From contig WQTY01000038.1 in the NCBI GenBank assembly GCA_009786045.1, positions 1 through 10,302 on the forward strand: a DNA stretch of 10,302 bases, read 5' to 3'. Origin of the DNA: Pseudomonadota bacterium. Lineage in GTDB: Bacteria > Myxococcota_A > Bradymonadia > UBA4248. Below are positions 1-5,994 of this stretch, in pieces (position 1 is the stretch's first letter; every line of letters begins with the position of its first letter). The position numbers and the translations under genes are program-made. Under the pieces are notes generated by a model. The model was not told the DNA's origin, ran no database searches, and saw nothing but the letters and a program-made list of their open reading frames with translations.

Positions 1-105
1 GGATGGACGACGTTTTTTTTGCGGCTCGGTGCCGGTTTCGGCCGAATGGGATGACGTCTCAATGGGCGTGGTCGTATTGGCGGTTTCGTCGTTTTTCCTG
101 GGCAT
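1..105 (-). CDS. Possible 5' fragment of an unidentified gene, running off the left edge
   Basis: An open frame starts with ATG at 105 on the minus strand and stays open to the window edge (35 residues, 3' end missing). The peptide is hydrophilic, rich in Thr, Ser, Glu and Lys (starts MPRKNDETAN, ends KKRRPS), like a disordered N-terminus. A weak GGA lies about 8 bases upstream of the ATG. It would be the next gene on the same strand after the OmpA-like gene, with both GC hairpins falling cleanly between them. The rival reading is the plus-strand frame from base 2 to 226, which contains a membrane-like stretch (VVVLAVSSFFLGIAL) but whose stop lies inside the hairpin region. Neither can be assigned a function; codon use does not separate them. 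Confidence 0.3.
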   Translation of the reverse strand, partial: MPRKNDETANTTTPIETSSHSAETGTEPQKKRRPS

Positions 106-195
106 TGCTTTATCCGTGTATCATCCGAAAAAAGCGCGACATGGAGCCATGCGCGCTTTGGTTTGGTTCCGCCCGGCCAGGTGTCCGGTCCGGGG

Positions 196-216
196 TCTGG
201 GGGTGGAGCCCCCAGA
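196..216. repeat. GC-rich hairpin, REP-like
   Basis: Perfect 8-bp inverted repeat TCTGGGGG / CCCCCAGA with a 5-base loop (TGGAG). It sits downstream of the OmpA-like gene and has no U-tract on either strand, so it is not a standard intrinsic terminator. Its form resembles the dispersed GGGGG-N-CCCCC intergenic hairpins found in many high-GC bacteria. Whether it is repeated elsewhere in this genome cannot be seen here. Confidence 0.6.
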
Positions 217-270
217 GAGGGGGTAGCGGCGTATGCGCGCAAGGCCAGGGGCCGAGCACATAGCCGCGTA

Positions 271-286
271 GGGGGAGGCTTCCCCC
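271..286. repeat. Second GC-rich hairpin next to the OmpA-like gene's stop codon
   Basis: Perfect 6-bp inverted repeat GGGGGA / TCCCCC with loop GGCT, ending 12 bases from the stop codon of the OmpA-like gene. On the plus strand it is followed, after six other bases, by a run of seven T (293-299), so it could act as a weak terminator for rightward transcription. On the minus strand there is no T-run after it, so for the OmpA-like transcript it would serve as a 3'-end stabilising hairpin rather than a classical terminator. Confidence 0.5.
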
Positions 287-297
287 ACCTGATTTTT

Positions 298-2250
298 TTA
301 GTTTTGAGAACGGTCGGTGATGATGAATTCGACGCGGCGATTCAGGGCACGGGCTTGTTTTGTTTTTGCGGGATCGAGGGGGCGGTCTGGGCCGAACCCT
401 TTGGCGCTTAGCCGGCTTGGGTCAACGCCTTTTTGGATGAGGTAGTCGACGACGGCCTGTGCGCGCTGGAGGCTCAGCGTGACGTTTTTGGCGTGATTGC
501 CCGTGTCGTCGGTGTGTCCTTCGACGGAGAGGTGCCGGATACTGCGCGTGTTTTGGAGCGTGTGTGCCAGGTGATCGAGGAGGGTGTGAGATTGTTTTTT
601 AATCGTGGATTTATTGGTGTCGAAGTAGATCGTGTCTTTGATTTCGAGCTTGTTTTCGAGCACGATGACGAACTGTTGTGCGGTTTCTAATTGTGGATCT
701 TGCGGGCAGCCGTCGTTCTCCCGCGGGCCGGGCTCGTCTGGGCAGAGGTCGATGCCGGTGCAGATGTGTGCGTATTTTTCGGACTGTCCTGTTTCGCTGA
801 CCCATGGGTCGCAGAGGCCGTCGCCGTCATTGTCTGGGTCTGGGCAGCCGTCTTCGTCTTCGAAACCGTCGAAATCTTCTGGTTCGTCTGGGCAGAGGTC
901 GATGCCGGAGCAGAAGAAGTGCTCATAAAGTCCCAGTGCATCGACGAATGGGTCGCAGATGCCATCGCCATCGATATCTGGGTCTGGGCAGCCATAGAAT
1001 TCGTCAAGCCCGGGGAGTTCCGGGCACAGGTCGGTGCGTTTGCAGCCAAAAATCTGGGCCAGTTCATCGCTTTCGACCCATGGATCGCACCATCCGTCGT
1101 TGTCGGTGTCTGGATTGGGGCAGCCCTGGAATTCGTCGAGCCCGGGGATATCCGGGCACAGGTCGGTGCGTTTGCAGCCGAGTTTTTCGGCCAGCGCGTC
1201 GCTTTCGACCCATGGGTCACACCATCCGTCGCCGTCGGTGTCCGGGTTGGGACAACCGTAGAATTCGGCAAGCCCTGGCGTGGTTGGGCAGGCGTCGTTG
1301 CGGTCGTCGATGCCGTCGCCGTCGCTGTCTTTGCTGCGTGGCTGGTAGGAGATGCCAAGGAGGAACCGCGCGAGTGGATTGCGAACGCCATTGCCCAGAC
1401 CGGCGCCTCCGCCTACGGTGAGGTCGAGGCCGATGGGCGTCATGATGGTGGCGCCGATTAGGAACTCAGCTGACTGGTGGTAGTCTTGTGTGGCTTTTTT
1501 GCTCAGGGGTGTTTCGCCGAAAATTTCGCCTTTGACAGCGAGCCATTCTGGGATGGCATGGTAGACAACACCAAAGCCGTAGTTGAACCCGTGCGAGAGG
1601 GTGTAGTCGAGGAACTGCGATTTTTTCCGGAAGGTGAAGCCTGCGTTGAGGATCAGCTCGACGGGACCGATTTCGTAGTCGGCGGCGATGTAGGGGCGTC
1701 CGGTGAAGCTGCCATCGCCAATGAGGGCGGCTTCTTTTCCGGTGGGAAGTGTCATGAGGACGCCTGCGCCCAGGCCAAAGCCGCTGTAATCTTCGCGCTT
1801 GAGGATGGTGGCTTTGGCGCGGATTTGCATGTCGCCAAAGACGCCGCTTTGGGCGCGCGGCACAATCTGCGGGCTCTGGTCGCGGTATGTCTGATTGTAG
1901 CCTTCGTAGGGGATAAACGGCAGAACGAGGGCGACTTCGAGAATATCAAGCAGACCGAGAGATGCCGACAGGTTCATGGTCGCCAGATGCTCAAGCTTGC
2001 AGTCGCTGCTGGCTAAGGGATTGTCTGTGCCGGCGCACTGAAAGCGCAGGGGCGTGTTGGCATAGTCGGTCGTCAATTGCAGGCTGTAATCAAGATGACC
2101 TAAGATCTTGCTGGATTCCACGCTAAAGGTGCCGTGTGGGCCGGCAATGGGGTAAAACTGCCGCACATCAAAACCGTCTGCATATGCCTGTGTCCCTGCT
2201 GCACACATCGCGAACACTGCTAAGAGGCAGGTGCTAAACCTATGCTTCAT
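298..2250 (-). CDS. OmpA-family outer-membrane protein with Cys-rich TSP3-like calcium-binding repeats
   Basis: 650 residues, start fixed by AAGGAG seven bases upstream (2258-2263). Residues 1-24 are a Sec signal peptide ending AYA. Residues 25-304 look like a beta-barrel: alternating polar/apolar strands, many Gly and aromatics. Residues 308-515 hold thrombospondin type-3-like repeats: a partial unit (DSDGDGIDD) and four units of 44-48 residues, each opening CP-x-PD-x-D-x-DG and carrying four cysteines. The Asp-rich loops are known calcium ligands in this repeat class. Residues 538-645 form an OmpA/MotB peptidoglycan-binding domain: FDTNKSTI, GHTDDTG (Asp581) and LSLQRAQAV (Arg596) match the pair that binds diaminopimelate in OmpA. 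Inferred role: an outer-membrane protein anchored to peptidoglycan through a rigid calcium-loaded stalk. Its promoter lies just upstream, so it is probably transcribed alone as well as from any lysC readthrough. Porin activity or ligand is unknown. Confidence 0.93.
   Translation of the reverse strand: MKHRFSTCLLAVFAMCAAGTQAYADGFDVRQFYPIAGPHGTFSVESSKILGHLDYSLQLTTDYANTPLRFQCAGTDNPLASSDCKLEHLATMNLSASLGLLDILEVALVLPFIPYEGYNQTYRDQSPQIVPRAQSGVFGDMQIRAKATILKREDYSGFGLGAGVLMTLPTGKEAALIGDGSFTGRPYIAADYEIGPVELILNAGFTFRKKSQFLDYTLSHGFNYGFGVVYHAIPEWLAVKGEIFGETPLSKKATQDYHQSAEFLIGATIMTPIGLDLTVGGGAGLGNGVRNPLARFLLGISYQPRSKDSDGDGIDDRNDACPTTPGLAEFYGCPNPDTDGDGWCDPWVESDALAEKLGCKRTDLCPDIPGLDEFQGCPNPDTDNDGWCDPWVESDELAQIFGCKRTDLCPELPGLDEFYGCPDPDIDGDGICDPFVDALGLYEHFFCSGIDLCPDEPEDFDGFEDEDGCPDPDNDGDGLCDPWVSETGQSEKYAHICTGIDLCPDEPGPRENDGCPQDPQLETAQQFVIVLENKLEIKDTIYFDTNKSTIKKQSHTLLDHLAHTLQNTRSIRHLSVEGHTDDTGNHAKNVTLSLQRAQAVVDYLIQKGVDPSRLSAKGFGPDRPLDPAKTKQARALNRRVEFIITDRSQN
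709..1254 (-). repeat. Four tandem TSP3-like coding repeats of 132-144 bp
   Basis: This segment encodes residues 333-514 of the OmpA-like protein. Units begin at Cys333, Cys377, Cys421 and Cys469, giving lengths of 44, 44, 48 and 46 residues. The first two units (991-1254) are exact 132-bp periods, agree at 36 of 44 residues and share long identical stretches of DNA. Units 3 and 4 are more diverged. The similarity of the first two points to a recent duplication or gene conversion. Confidence 0.85.
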
Positions 2251-2302
2251 CCTTGCTCTCCTTATCTTCGTAGCGCATTAATTGCAAAAAACTACACCAC
2301 GC

Positions 2303-2331
2303 AGTGTACAGCATATTTTTACGATTGACCA
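2303..2331 (-). promoter_or_regulatory. Sigma-70-like promoter of the OmpA-like gene
   Basis: On the minus strand TGGTCA (2331-2326) and TACACT (2308-2303) are separated by exactly 17 bases, each matching four of six consensus positions. Transcription would begin near 2296, leaving a leader of about 45 bases. A short inverted repeat TACAC-N6-GTGTA (2293-2308) overlaps the -10 box and predicted start and could be an operator, though five base pairs is weak. The position, in the 130-base gap after lysC, supports separate expression. Confidence 0.5.
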
Positions 2332-2380
2332 GCGCATTTGCGGCAAGAAGCAAGCATGGGCTGAGCAGTTTTTTGGCGTG

Positions 2381-3607
2381 TCATCGGGTGAGTTCGTGCA
2401 GGATGCCGGAGGCTTTTGAGCAATCGCTGCTGTTGACGACGAAGGAGATGGCGTTGGGCTGGCAGAAGATGGCGACAGGGGTGATGCCGTCGTTTTTGAG
2501 GCATGTCAGGGCATGGTGCAGGCCATTGGGGTCGCGGCCGATGTCGATGCCTGTGAGCGTGACATTCAGGACGTCATCTCTGCAGAAACTTCCGGGGGCG
2601 GAATTTTCGAGAAGGGCAGCCCGGATGCCGGAGAAGTCGCGGCAATTCCAGATGTCAGCGATGAGTTCGAGCTGCCGATGCCCGCAGACACAGTCGATGA
2701 TTTTGAGCCCGTCGATGCCTGTGAGCCGTGCGAGGCAGGTTGTGATGTCGACATCTCGTGCGGACAGGTAGAGGATGTATTTGGCGGTGACGACGGCGGT
2801 GGGTCGATTTTTGCTGGCTTTAAGCGCGTGTTCGGGCCAGCCGTCGGGGCGGATGAGCGTGCCGGTGCTGTCTGGCTGGTGGGATTTTTTGGCGTACAGG
2901 GCGATGCCATGGCGCAGGGCATAGGCAACGGCTTCATCGTGGAGCACTTTGGCGCCGTGCTGTGCCATGGTGAGCATGGCATCGGCGGAGAGCTCGTCGA
3001 GCTTGACGGCGTCCAGGACGACTTTGGGGTCGGCGGAGTAGACGCCGTCTACATCGCTGTATATCTCGCATGCTTCGGCATTCAGGGCGCCGGCCAGCGC
3101 GATGGCGGTCATGTCGGATCCGCCGCGGCCAAGTGTGGTGATCTCGTTTCGATAGCTGGTGCCCTGGAAGCCTGCCACGATGACGATTTTTCCACGCTCC
3201 AGTTCATCCTGGATGCGGTAGGGACGCACTGCGATGATGCGTGCGCAGGCATGGGAATCGTTGGTGATGATGCCGGATTGGCTGCCGGTGAAGCTGATGG
3301 ATTGGGCGCCGTATTTTTGGATGGCGATGGACAGGAGTGCCATGGTGGCGCGTTCGCCCGTGCTGAGGAGCATGTCGAGTTCCCTGGCAGAAGGGTTGGG
3401 CGTGATTTGGAAAGCGATTTGCAGGAGCTGGTCGGTGGCATCCCCCATGGCGGAGACGACAACGACGACGCCGTAGCCCATGGCTTGTCTGGCGACGACA
3501 CGCTGGGCGATGGCCTCGATTTTTTCGAGGCTGGCAACGGAACTGCCACCGTACTTTTGGATGACGATAGGGGGGATGGGGCTATCGGACGTCATCATAG
3601 CCTTCAT
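2381..3607 (-). CDS. lysC: Aspartate kinase (aspartokinase)
   Basis: 408 residues, the usual length of a monofunctional aspartokinase. It phosphorylates L-aspartate with ATP, the first step toward lysine/diaminopimelate, threonine and methionine. Catalytic landmarks are all present: KYGGSSV at 18-24 (usually KFGGTSV), SAMGDATD at 52-59, LLSTGER at 80-86, FTGSQSGI at 106-113, GFQG at 146-149, TTLGRGGSD at 157-165 and [14 protein letters not shown] at 181-194. ACT-like regulatory domains follow (about 275-408) but are divergent: the usual ISTSE-type segment reads IFCQPNAIS, and the VRSSF-type motif is replaced by YAKKSH. Altered feedback control is possible but not shown. ATG at 3607 was chosen because homology begins at residue 13. 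The frame runs back to 3751, but that part overlaps the end of hslO and lacks family sequence. ATG at 3598 is an alternative. It lies 40 bases after hslO, likely cotranscribed. Confidence 0.95.
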   Translation of the reverse strand: MKAMMTSDSPIPPIVIQKYGGSSVASLEKIEAIAQRVVARQAMGYGVVVVVSAMGDATDQLLQIAFQITPNPSARELDMLLSTGERATMALLSIAIQKYGAQSISFTGSQSGIITNDSHACARIIAVRPYRIQDELERGKIVIVAGFQGTSYRNEITTLGRGGSDMTAIALAGALNAEACEIYSDVDGVYSADPKVVLDAVKLDELSADAMLTMAQHGAKVLHDEAVAYALRHGIALYAKKSHQPDSTGTLIRPDGWPEHALKASKNRPTAVVTAKYILYLSARDVDITTCLARLTGIDGLKIIDCVCGHRQLELIADIWNCRDFSGIRAALLENSAPGSFCRDDVLNVTLTGIDIGRDPNGLHHALTCLKNDGITPVAIFCQPNAISFVVNSSDCSKASGILHELTR

Positions 3608-3647
3608 GATGGGGTGGCCTTTTGGGGCGTGCAGGTGCTGCGCCAGG

Positions 3648-4535
3648 TTAGCGATGAATGTCGTGTTTTCGGCCGCAGCGCGGACATTCGATGGTGAGTG
3701 TCGTGGTGTCTGCCCAGAGGGCTTCCTGGTCGTGTTGCGGGAGGGTGGCAAGCATGGCTTCCATTTGGGCAGTGTCGCAGCGGCAATCGTAGTAGAAGAC
3801 GGCTTCGTGCATGAATTTCAGGCCGTTTTTTGACAGGGCATCGCCCGAACGAACGGCTTTGAATTGTTTTCGGAGGCGATCTATGGTTTCGGCGTGTGCT
3901 GTATCCTGAGGTGATTCAGACTGTTTTGGCACATCGTCTGTGGTGTCACTCAGGAGGGTGCGTGCCAGGTCCAGGAGGGCATCTTCATTCAGGGCATTGA
4001 CGGCATCCCAGTGTGCATCGGGCATGCTCAGAAACATGACGGCATCGTCATGTGAAATGGCAATGCGCGCCGGGAGCTGCTCGGATTCGTCGAAGTATTG
4101 TTCCACGAGGAGGTGTGGCTGTTCGTCGCGCGGTATGAGTGTCGATTGCCGAAGGGGTGATTTTTCGTTCATGCGCTGAACAGCAAGTGCGCCCACGACG
4201 TCGTCGGCTGCCTGCGGCGAAAGAGGTTTGAGGCGGCCGCAAACCCGGCCGTCTGGTTCGACGGCACAGAAGATCCCCCAATCCTTAAAAGGCAGGCGCA
4301 CTGTCCAGCCCCAGGCATCGCGAAGGACTTGCGACTCGGTGGCAAGTGTTGCGGCTACAATGAGATCCTCCAGGCCACGCTGTGCTTCTGCACTGAAGAA
4401 TGCTTCGCTTATGTCATAGGCTGCGTTGTAGAGCGCCTGTGAGGCTCTGAGCTTTGCTAAACCGGCGGTATAAATGACGAGGATATGGTTGTCTTCCCAT
4501 AAGAAGCGCCGGTAAAGGGCAAGCGGTTGTTCCAT
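3648..4535 (-). CDS. hslO: Hsp33 redox-regulated molecular chaperone
   Basis: 295 residues, normal for Hsp33, a cytoplasmic holdase activated when oxidation releases zinc and opens its C-terminal switch. Two signatures support the call. The core has [12 protein letters not shown] (148-159), the family's SEQLP motif. The C-terminus has C251-x-C253 and C284-x-x-C287 separated by 30 residues, within the 27-32 range of the zinc switch. The N-terminus ([17 protein letters not shown], followed by a leucine/alanine helix) fits the usual opening of the fold. A charged, Gln/Glu-rich linker (about 196-235) precedes the zinc domain. ATG at 4535 matches where homology starts. An in-frame ATG at 4667 would add 44 hydrophobic residues unlike the family. 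The sequence is a divergent family member. lysC follows after 40 bases. No sigma-32-like promoter was seen. Confidence 0.92.
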   Translation of the reverse strand: MEQPLALYRRFLWEDNHILVIYTAGLAKLRASQALYNAAYDISEAFFSAEAQRGLEDLIVAATLATESQVLRDAWGWTVRLPFKDWGIFCAVEPDGRVCGRLKPLSPQAADDVVGALAVQRMNEKSPLRQSTLIPRDEQPHLLVEQYFDESEQLPARIAISHDDAVMFLSMPDAHWDAVNALNEDALLDLARTLLSDTTDDVPKQSESPQDTAHAETIDRLRKQFKAVRSGDALSKNGLKFMHEAVFYYDCRCDTAQMEAMLATLPQHDQEALWADTTTLTIECPRCGRKHDIHR

Positions 4536-4695
4536 GTTGATTTCCGTGGGCAATATCGCTGGAAAGTGCCGGGAGAGCGTTAAGGAGGCGAGGGGAGGTA
4601 ATAAGTAGGGAAAAGCGGATAGGGCAAATTGGAAGGATAGGTTGAAAGGAAAGAGTTGAATGGACATAAGCCCCCTCAACCCTCGAACCCGGCAG
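4536..4695 (-). other. Pyrimidine-rich leader of hslO
   Basis: If the promoter at 4702-4730 is used, hslO has a leader of about 160 bases. Between 4655 and 4561 about 77 of 95 minus-strand bases are C or T, with CCTCC present, a sequence like the anti-Shine-Dalgarno end of 16S rRNA. The leader is open in frame with hslO from before 4667, where an ATG is preceded by a G-rich stretch. It would encode a hydrophobic extension. It could be an untranslated leader, a leader peptide or a true N-terminal extension. The first is favoured because Hsp33 homology begins after 4535. Confidence 0.4.
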
Positions 4696-4701
4696 TATGA
4701 C

Positions 4702-4730
4702 AGTGTAGTTGTCCGGCGCCGGGCAATCAA
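4702..4730 (-). promoter_or_regulatory. hslO: Candidate sigma-70-like promoter of hslO-lysC
   Basis: On the minus strand TTGATT (4730-4725) and TACACT (4707-4702) are 17 bases apart, four of six matches each. The -10 box is identical to that proposed for the OmpA-like gene. A perfect 10-bp palindrome, CCGGCGCCGG (4713-4722), fills most of the spacer and could be a repressor site or merely GC-rich sequence. The promoter lies just beyond the terminator of the preceding minus-strand gene, as expected for a new transcription unit. Confidence 0.42.
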
Positions 4731-4731
4731 C

Positions 4732-4762
4732 AAAAAAAGCCAGCGTCCGAAGGACGCTGGCT
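4732..4762 (-). terminator. Intrinsic terminator of the 300-residue protein gene
   Basis: Perfect 11-bp stem (4738-4748 with 4752-4762) with a three-base loop. On the minus strand the top of the stem reads C-TTCG-G, the stable UUCG tetraloop. It is followed directly by seven T (4738-4732). It lies 21 bases past the stop codon at 4784, ending the minus-strand gene and insulating hslO-lysC. Confidence 0.93.
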
Positions 4763-4783
4763 GAGTATGGCGATTTGAGCCGA

Positions 4784-5686
4784 TCAGGCCATGAGATTTC
4801 CAGGGGCGGGGATGTTTTGGCCGTTGACGACCGGGCCTGCTGGCATCACGGGCGGTGCAAACGAAGGGATATTGCCCGTGCCCATGACCAGATTAACCAT
4901 CTGCGTGCTGACCCACATCAGGAAGCCGAGCGAAAGGGACGTAGCGATGGCCTCAAAGATCGATGCGTAGATCTTGTCGTTGGATTTATCCTTCAGCCCG
5001 CTGCTGAGATTCTTTTCCATGGCCTTTTTGAGGGCATTGGGATCGGTGATGTCCTTGAGGCCGCTCGACGTGCAGGCGATGAGAGGCCAGGTGACGTTGG
5101 GCATGGGCGCTGCCATGGGGCCGGGGAAGGCCGCAAAGGCGGGATACCATGGAAACCCTGTGACCGTGACGCCGTCGACGTATTTCTTGAGGCATTCTGA
5201 CACGCCCTTGCCGACGGCGTCACGCCAGTCGTTGAAAAACTTCCCGCCGCTGATGGCTGCGTGGCCGGGGAAGGATTTAAAGAGGTTAAAGAAGTCTGCC
5301 GTTGTCTTTAAACAGCCCTTGCTGCCGATCGCGACGGGACCATTGATCTTGATATTCTGGAACATAAGCGTCGGCTTCCACAGATTGAACGCATATTGCG
5401 TCGCATCGATCATCGTATGGATGAACTGCTTATAGATCTGAGTTATCGTCGAGGCTGAGTTGAAGTGGTAAGTGTGGGGATCCTGGGTCGCAAAATAGGA
5501 CACGATGCCGTCTGCAGCGGGAAAACCCACCCCCCAGTTCTCCTGCTTAACCCCTTTGACATAACTGTCTCTGGCTTCGTCACCCTTATCCTGAGGCGCC
5601 TTCCAGCTGTCTGCGGGCGGCATCTTGTGCTGATGCGAGGCCATCGACAAATCCGCGAGTACCTTAATAAAATTCACTGGTGGCAT
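4784..5686 (-). CDS. Protein of unknown function with three Gly-Pro modules
   Basis: 300 residues, not assigned to a named family. ATG at 5686 is fixed by AAGGGAG five bases upstream; the frame extends to a TTG at 5713, which overlaps that site. There is no signal peptide. After a polar N-terminal part (1-80) three loosely similar modules follow, each an amphipathic helix, an aromatic-rich strand and a Gly-Pro motif: 83-126 (NLWKPTLMF, INGPVAIG), 152-202 (GFPWYPAFAAFPGPMAAPMPN) and 238-298 (FLMWVSTQM, GTGNIPSFAPP, AGPVVNG). Three cysteines (125, 165, 205) are scattered. The C-terminal end is hydrophobic and Pro/Gly-rich. The gene is monocistronic, with its own terminator and an uncertain promoter, so neighbours give no functional clue. 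The many Pro and Gly turns suggest a structural or assembling protein, which is only inference. Confidence 0.85.
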   Translation of the reverse strand: MPPVNFIKVLADLSMASHQHKMPPADSWKAPQDKGDEARDSYVKGVKQENWGVGFPAADGIVSYFATQDPHTYHFNSASTITQIYKQFIHTMIDATQYAFNLWKPTLMFQNIKINGPVAIGSKGCLKTTADFFNLFKSFPGHAAISGGKFFNDWRDAVGKGVSECLKKYVDGVTVTGFPWYPAFAAFPGPMAAPMPNVTWPLIACTSSGLKDITDPNALKKAMEKNLSSGLKDKSNDKIYASIFEAIATSLSLGFLMWVSTQMVNLVMGTGNIPSFAPPVMPAGPVVNGQNIPAPGNLMA

Positions 5687-5691
5687 AACGA

Positions 5692-5698
5692 CTCCCTT
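5692..5698 (-). promoter_or_regulatory. Strong ribosome binding site fixing the start at 5686
   Basis: The minus strand reads AAGGGAG five bases before ATG at 5686, a near-ideal Shine-Dalgarno sequence and spacing. This rules against the longer in-frame TTG start at 5713, whose first codons would contain this site. Confidence 0.85.
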
Positions 5699-5731
5699 TG
5701 CTCCCTTCGCCAAAATGCGTCGACATTCGAC

Positions 5732-5760
5732 AAACTACAACGAAGTCATGCAATTTTCAA
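5732..5760 (-). promoter_or_regulatory. Weak candidate promoter of the 300-residue protein gene
   Basis: TTGAAA (5760-5755, five of six matches) and TAGTTT (5737-5732, three of six) lie 17 bases apart, about 45 bases before the start codon. The -10 box is poor. An alternative is TTGCAT with TCGAAT at the same spacing a few bases further downstream. A promoter must exist in this gap, but its exact position is unsure. Confidence 0.25.
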
Positions 5761-5906
5761 TCCCATCTCCATGCATAGTGCTCGGTTTATGCGTTCAGGC
5801 AGATTTTCCTGCGGATATGCTTCCTGCGCTGTTCGCCTTCAGGCTGCGCCCGCGCCGCAGAGCTGGGGACAAGATACCCCATCCATCACAACATGGCGAC
5901 TCCGTA

Positions 5907-5935
5907 TCGACACACGCAGGGCTTTCGCATACAAT
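5907..5935 (+). promoter_or_regulatory. Sigma-70-like promoter of the ribonuclease-kinase-peptidase operon
   Basis: TCGACA (5907-5912) and TACAAT (5930-5935) are separated by exactly 17 bases, each with five of six consensus matches. Transcription would start near 5942, giving a leader of about 53 bases ending in AAGGA (5985-5989) five bases before ATG at 5995. This is the best promoter match found in the window. Confidence 0.65.
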
Positions 5936-5994
5936 GACGAGGCGTTTGGCGTGCAGCCGATGCCTTCTCGCTCAGATAACCATGAAGGAACGTC

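Larger units (their letters stand above)
5687..5994. other. Divergent intergenic region, no gene seen
   Basis: 308 bases separate the minus-strand gene at 5686 from the plus-strand ribonuclease at 5995. It holds the ribosome binding sites, a good plus-strand promoter near its right end and a weak minus-strand one near its left end. In the middle are small direct repeats: TTCCTGCG at 5806-5813 and 5821-5828 (15-base period) and TTCAGGC at 5794-5800 and 5838-5844. These might be regulator sites but are short. I see no convincing coding frame or RNA gene. Confidence 0.6.

Noticed and set aside
3..263. Plus-strand open frames at the left edge
   Set aside because: They run through the two hairpins into Gly/Arg/Pro-rich translation with no recognisable domain. 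One contains a membrane-like stretch, so it is kept only as the rival to the minus-strand fragment.
691..1461. 256-residue plus-strand open frame
   Set aside because: It lies opposite the TSP3 repeats and barrel of the OmpA-like gene. Its repetitive look is only the complement of those repeats.
2513..3697. 394-residue open frame on the plus strand
   Set aside because: It is antisense to lysC, whose protein matches aspartokinase throughout. The peptide is an Asp/Gly/Val-rich mirror of that coding and has no domain or ribosome binding site.
3608..3751. 48-residue N-terminal extension of aspartate kinase
   Set aside because: It begins at TTG, overlaps the zinc-switch end of hslO, and aspartokinase homology starts only after ATG 3607.
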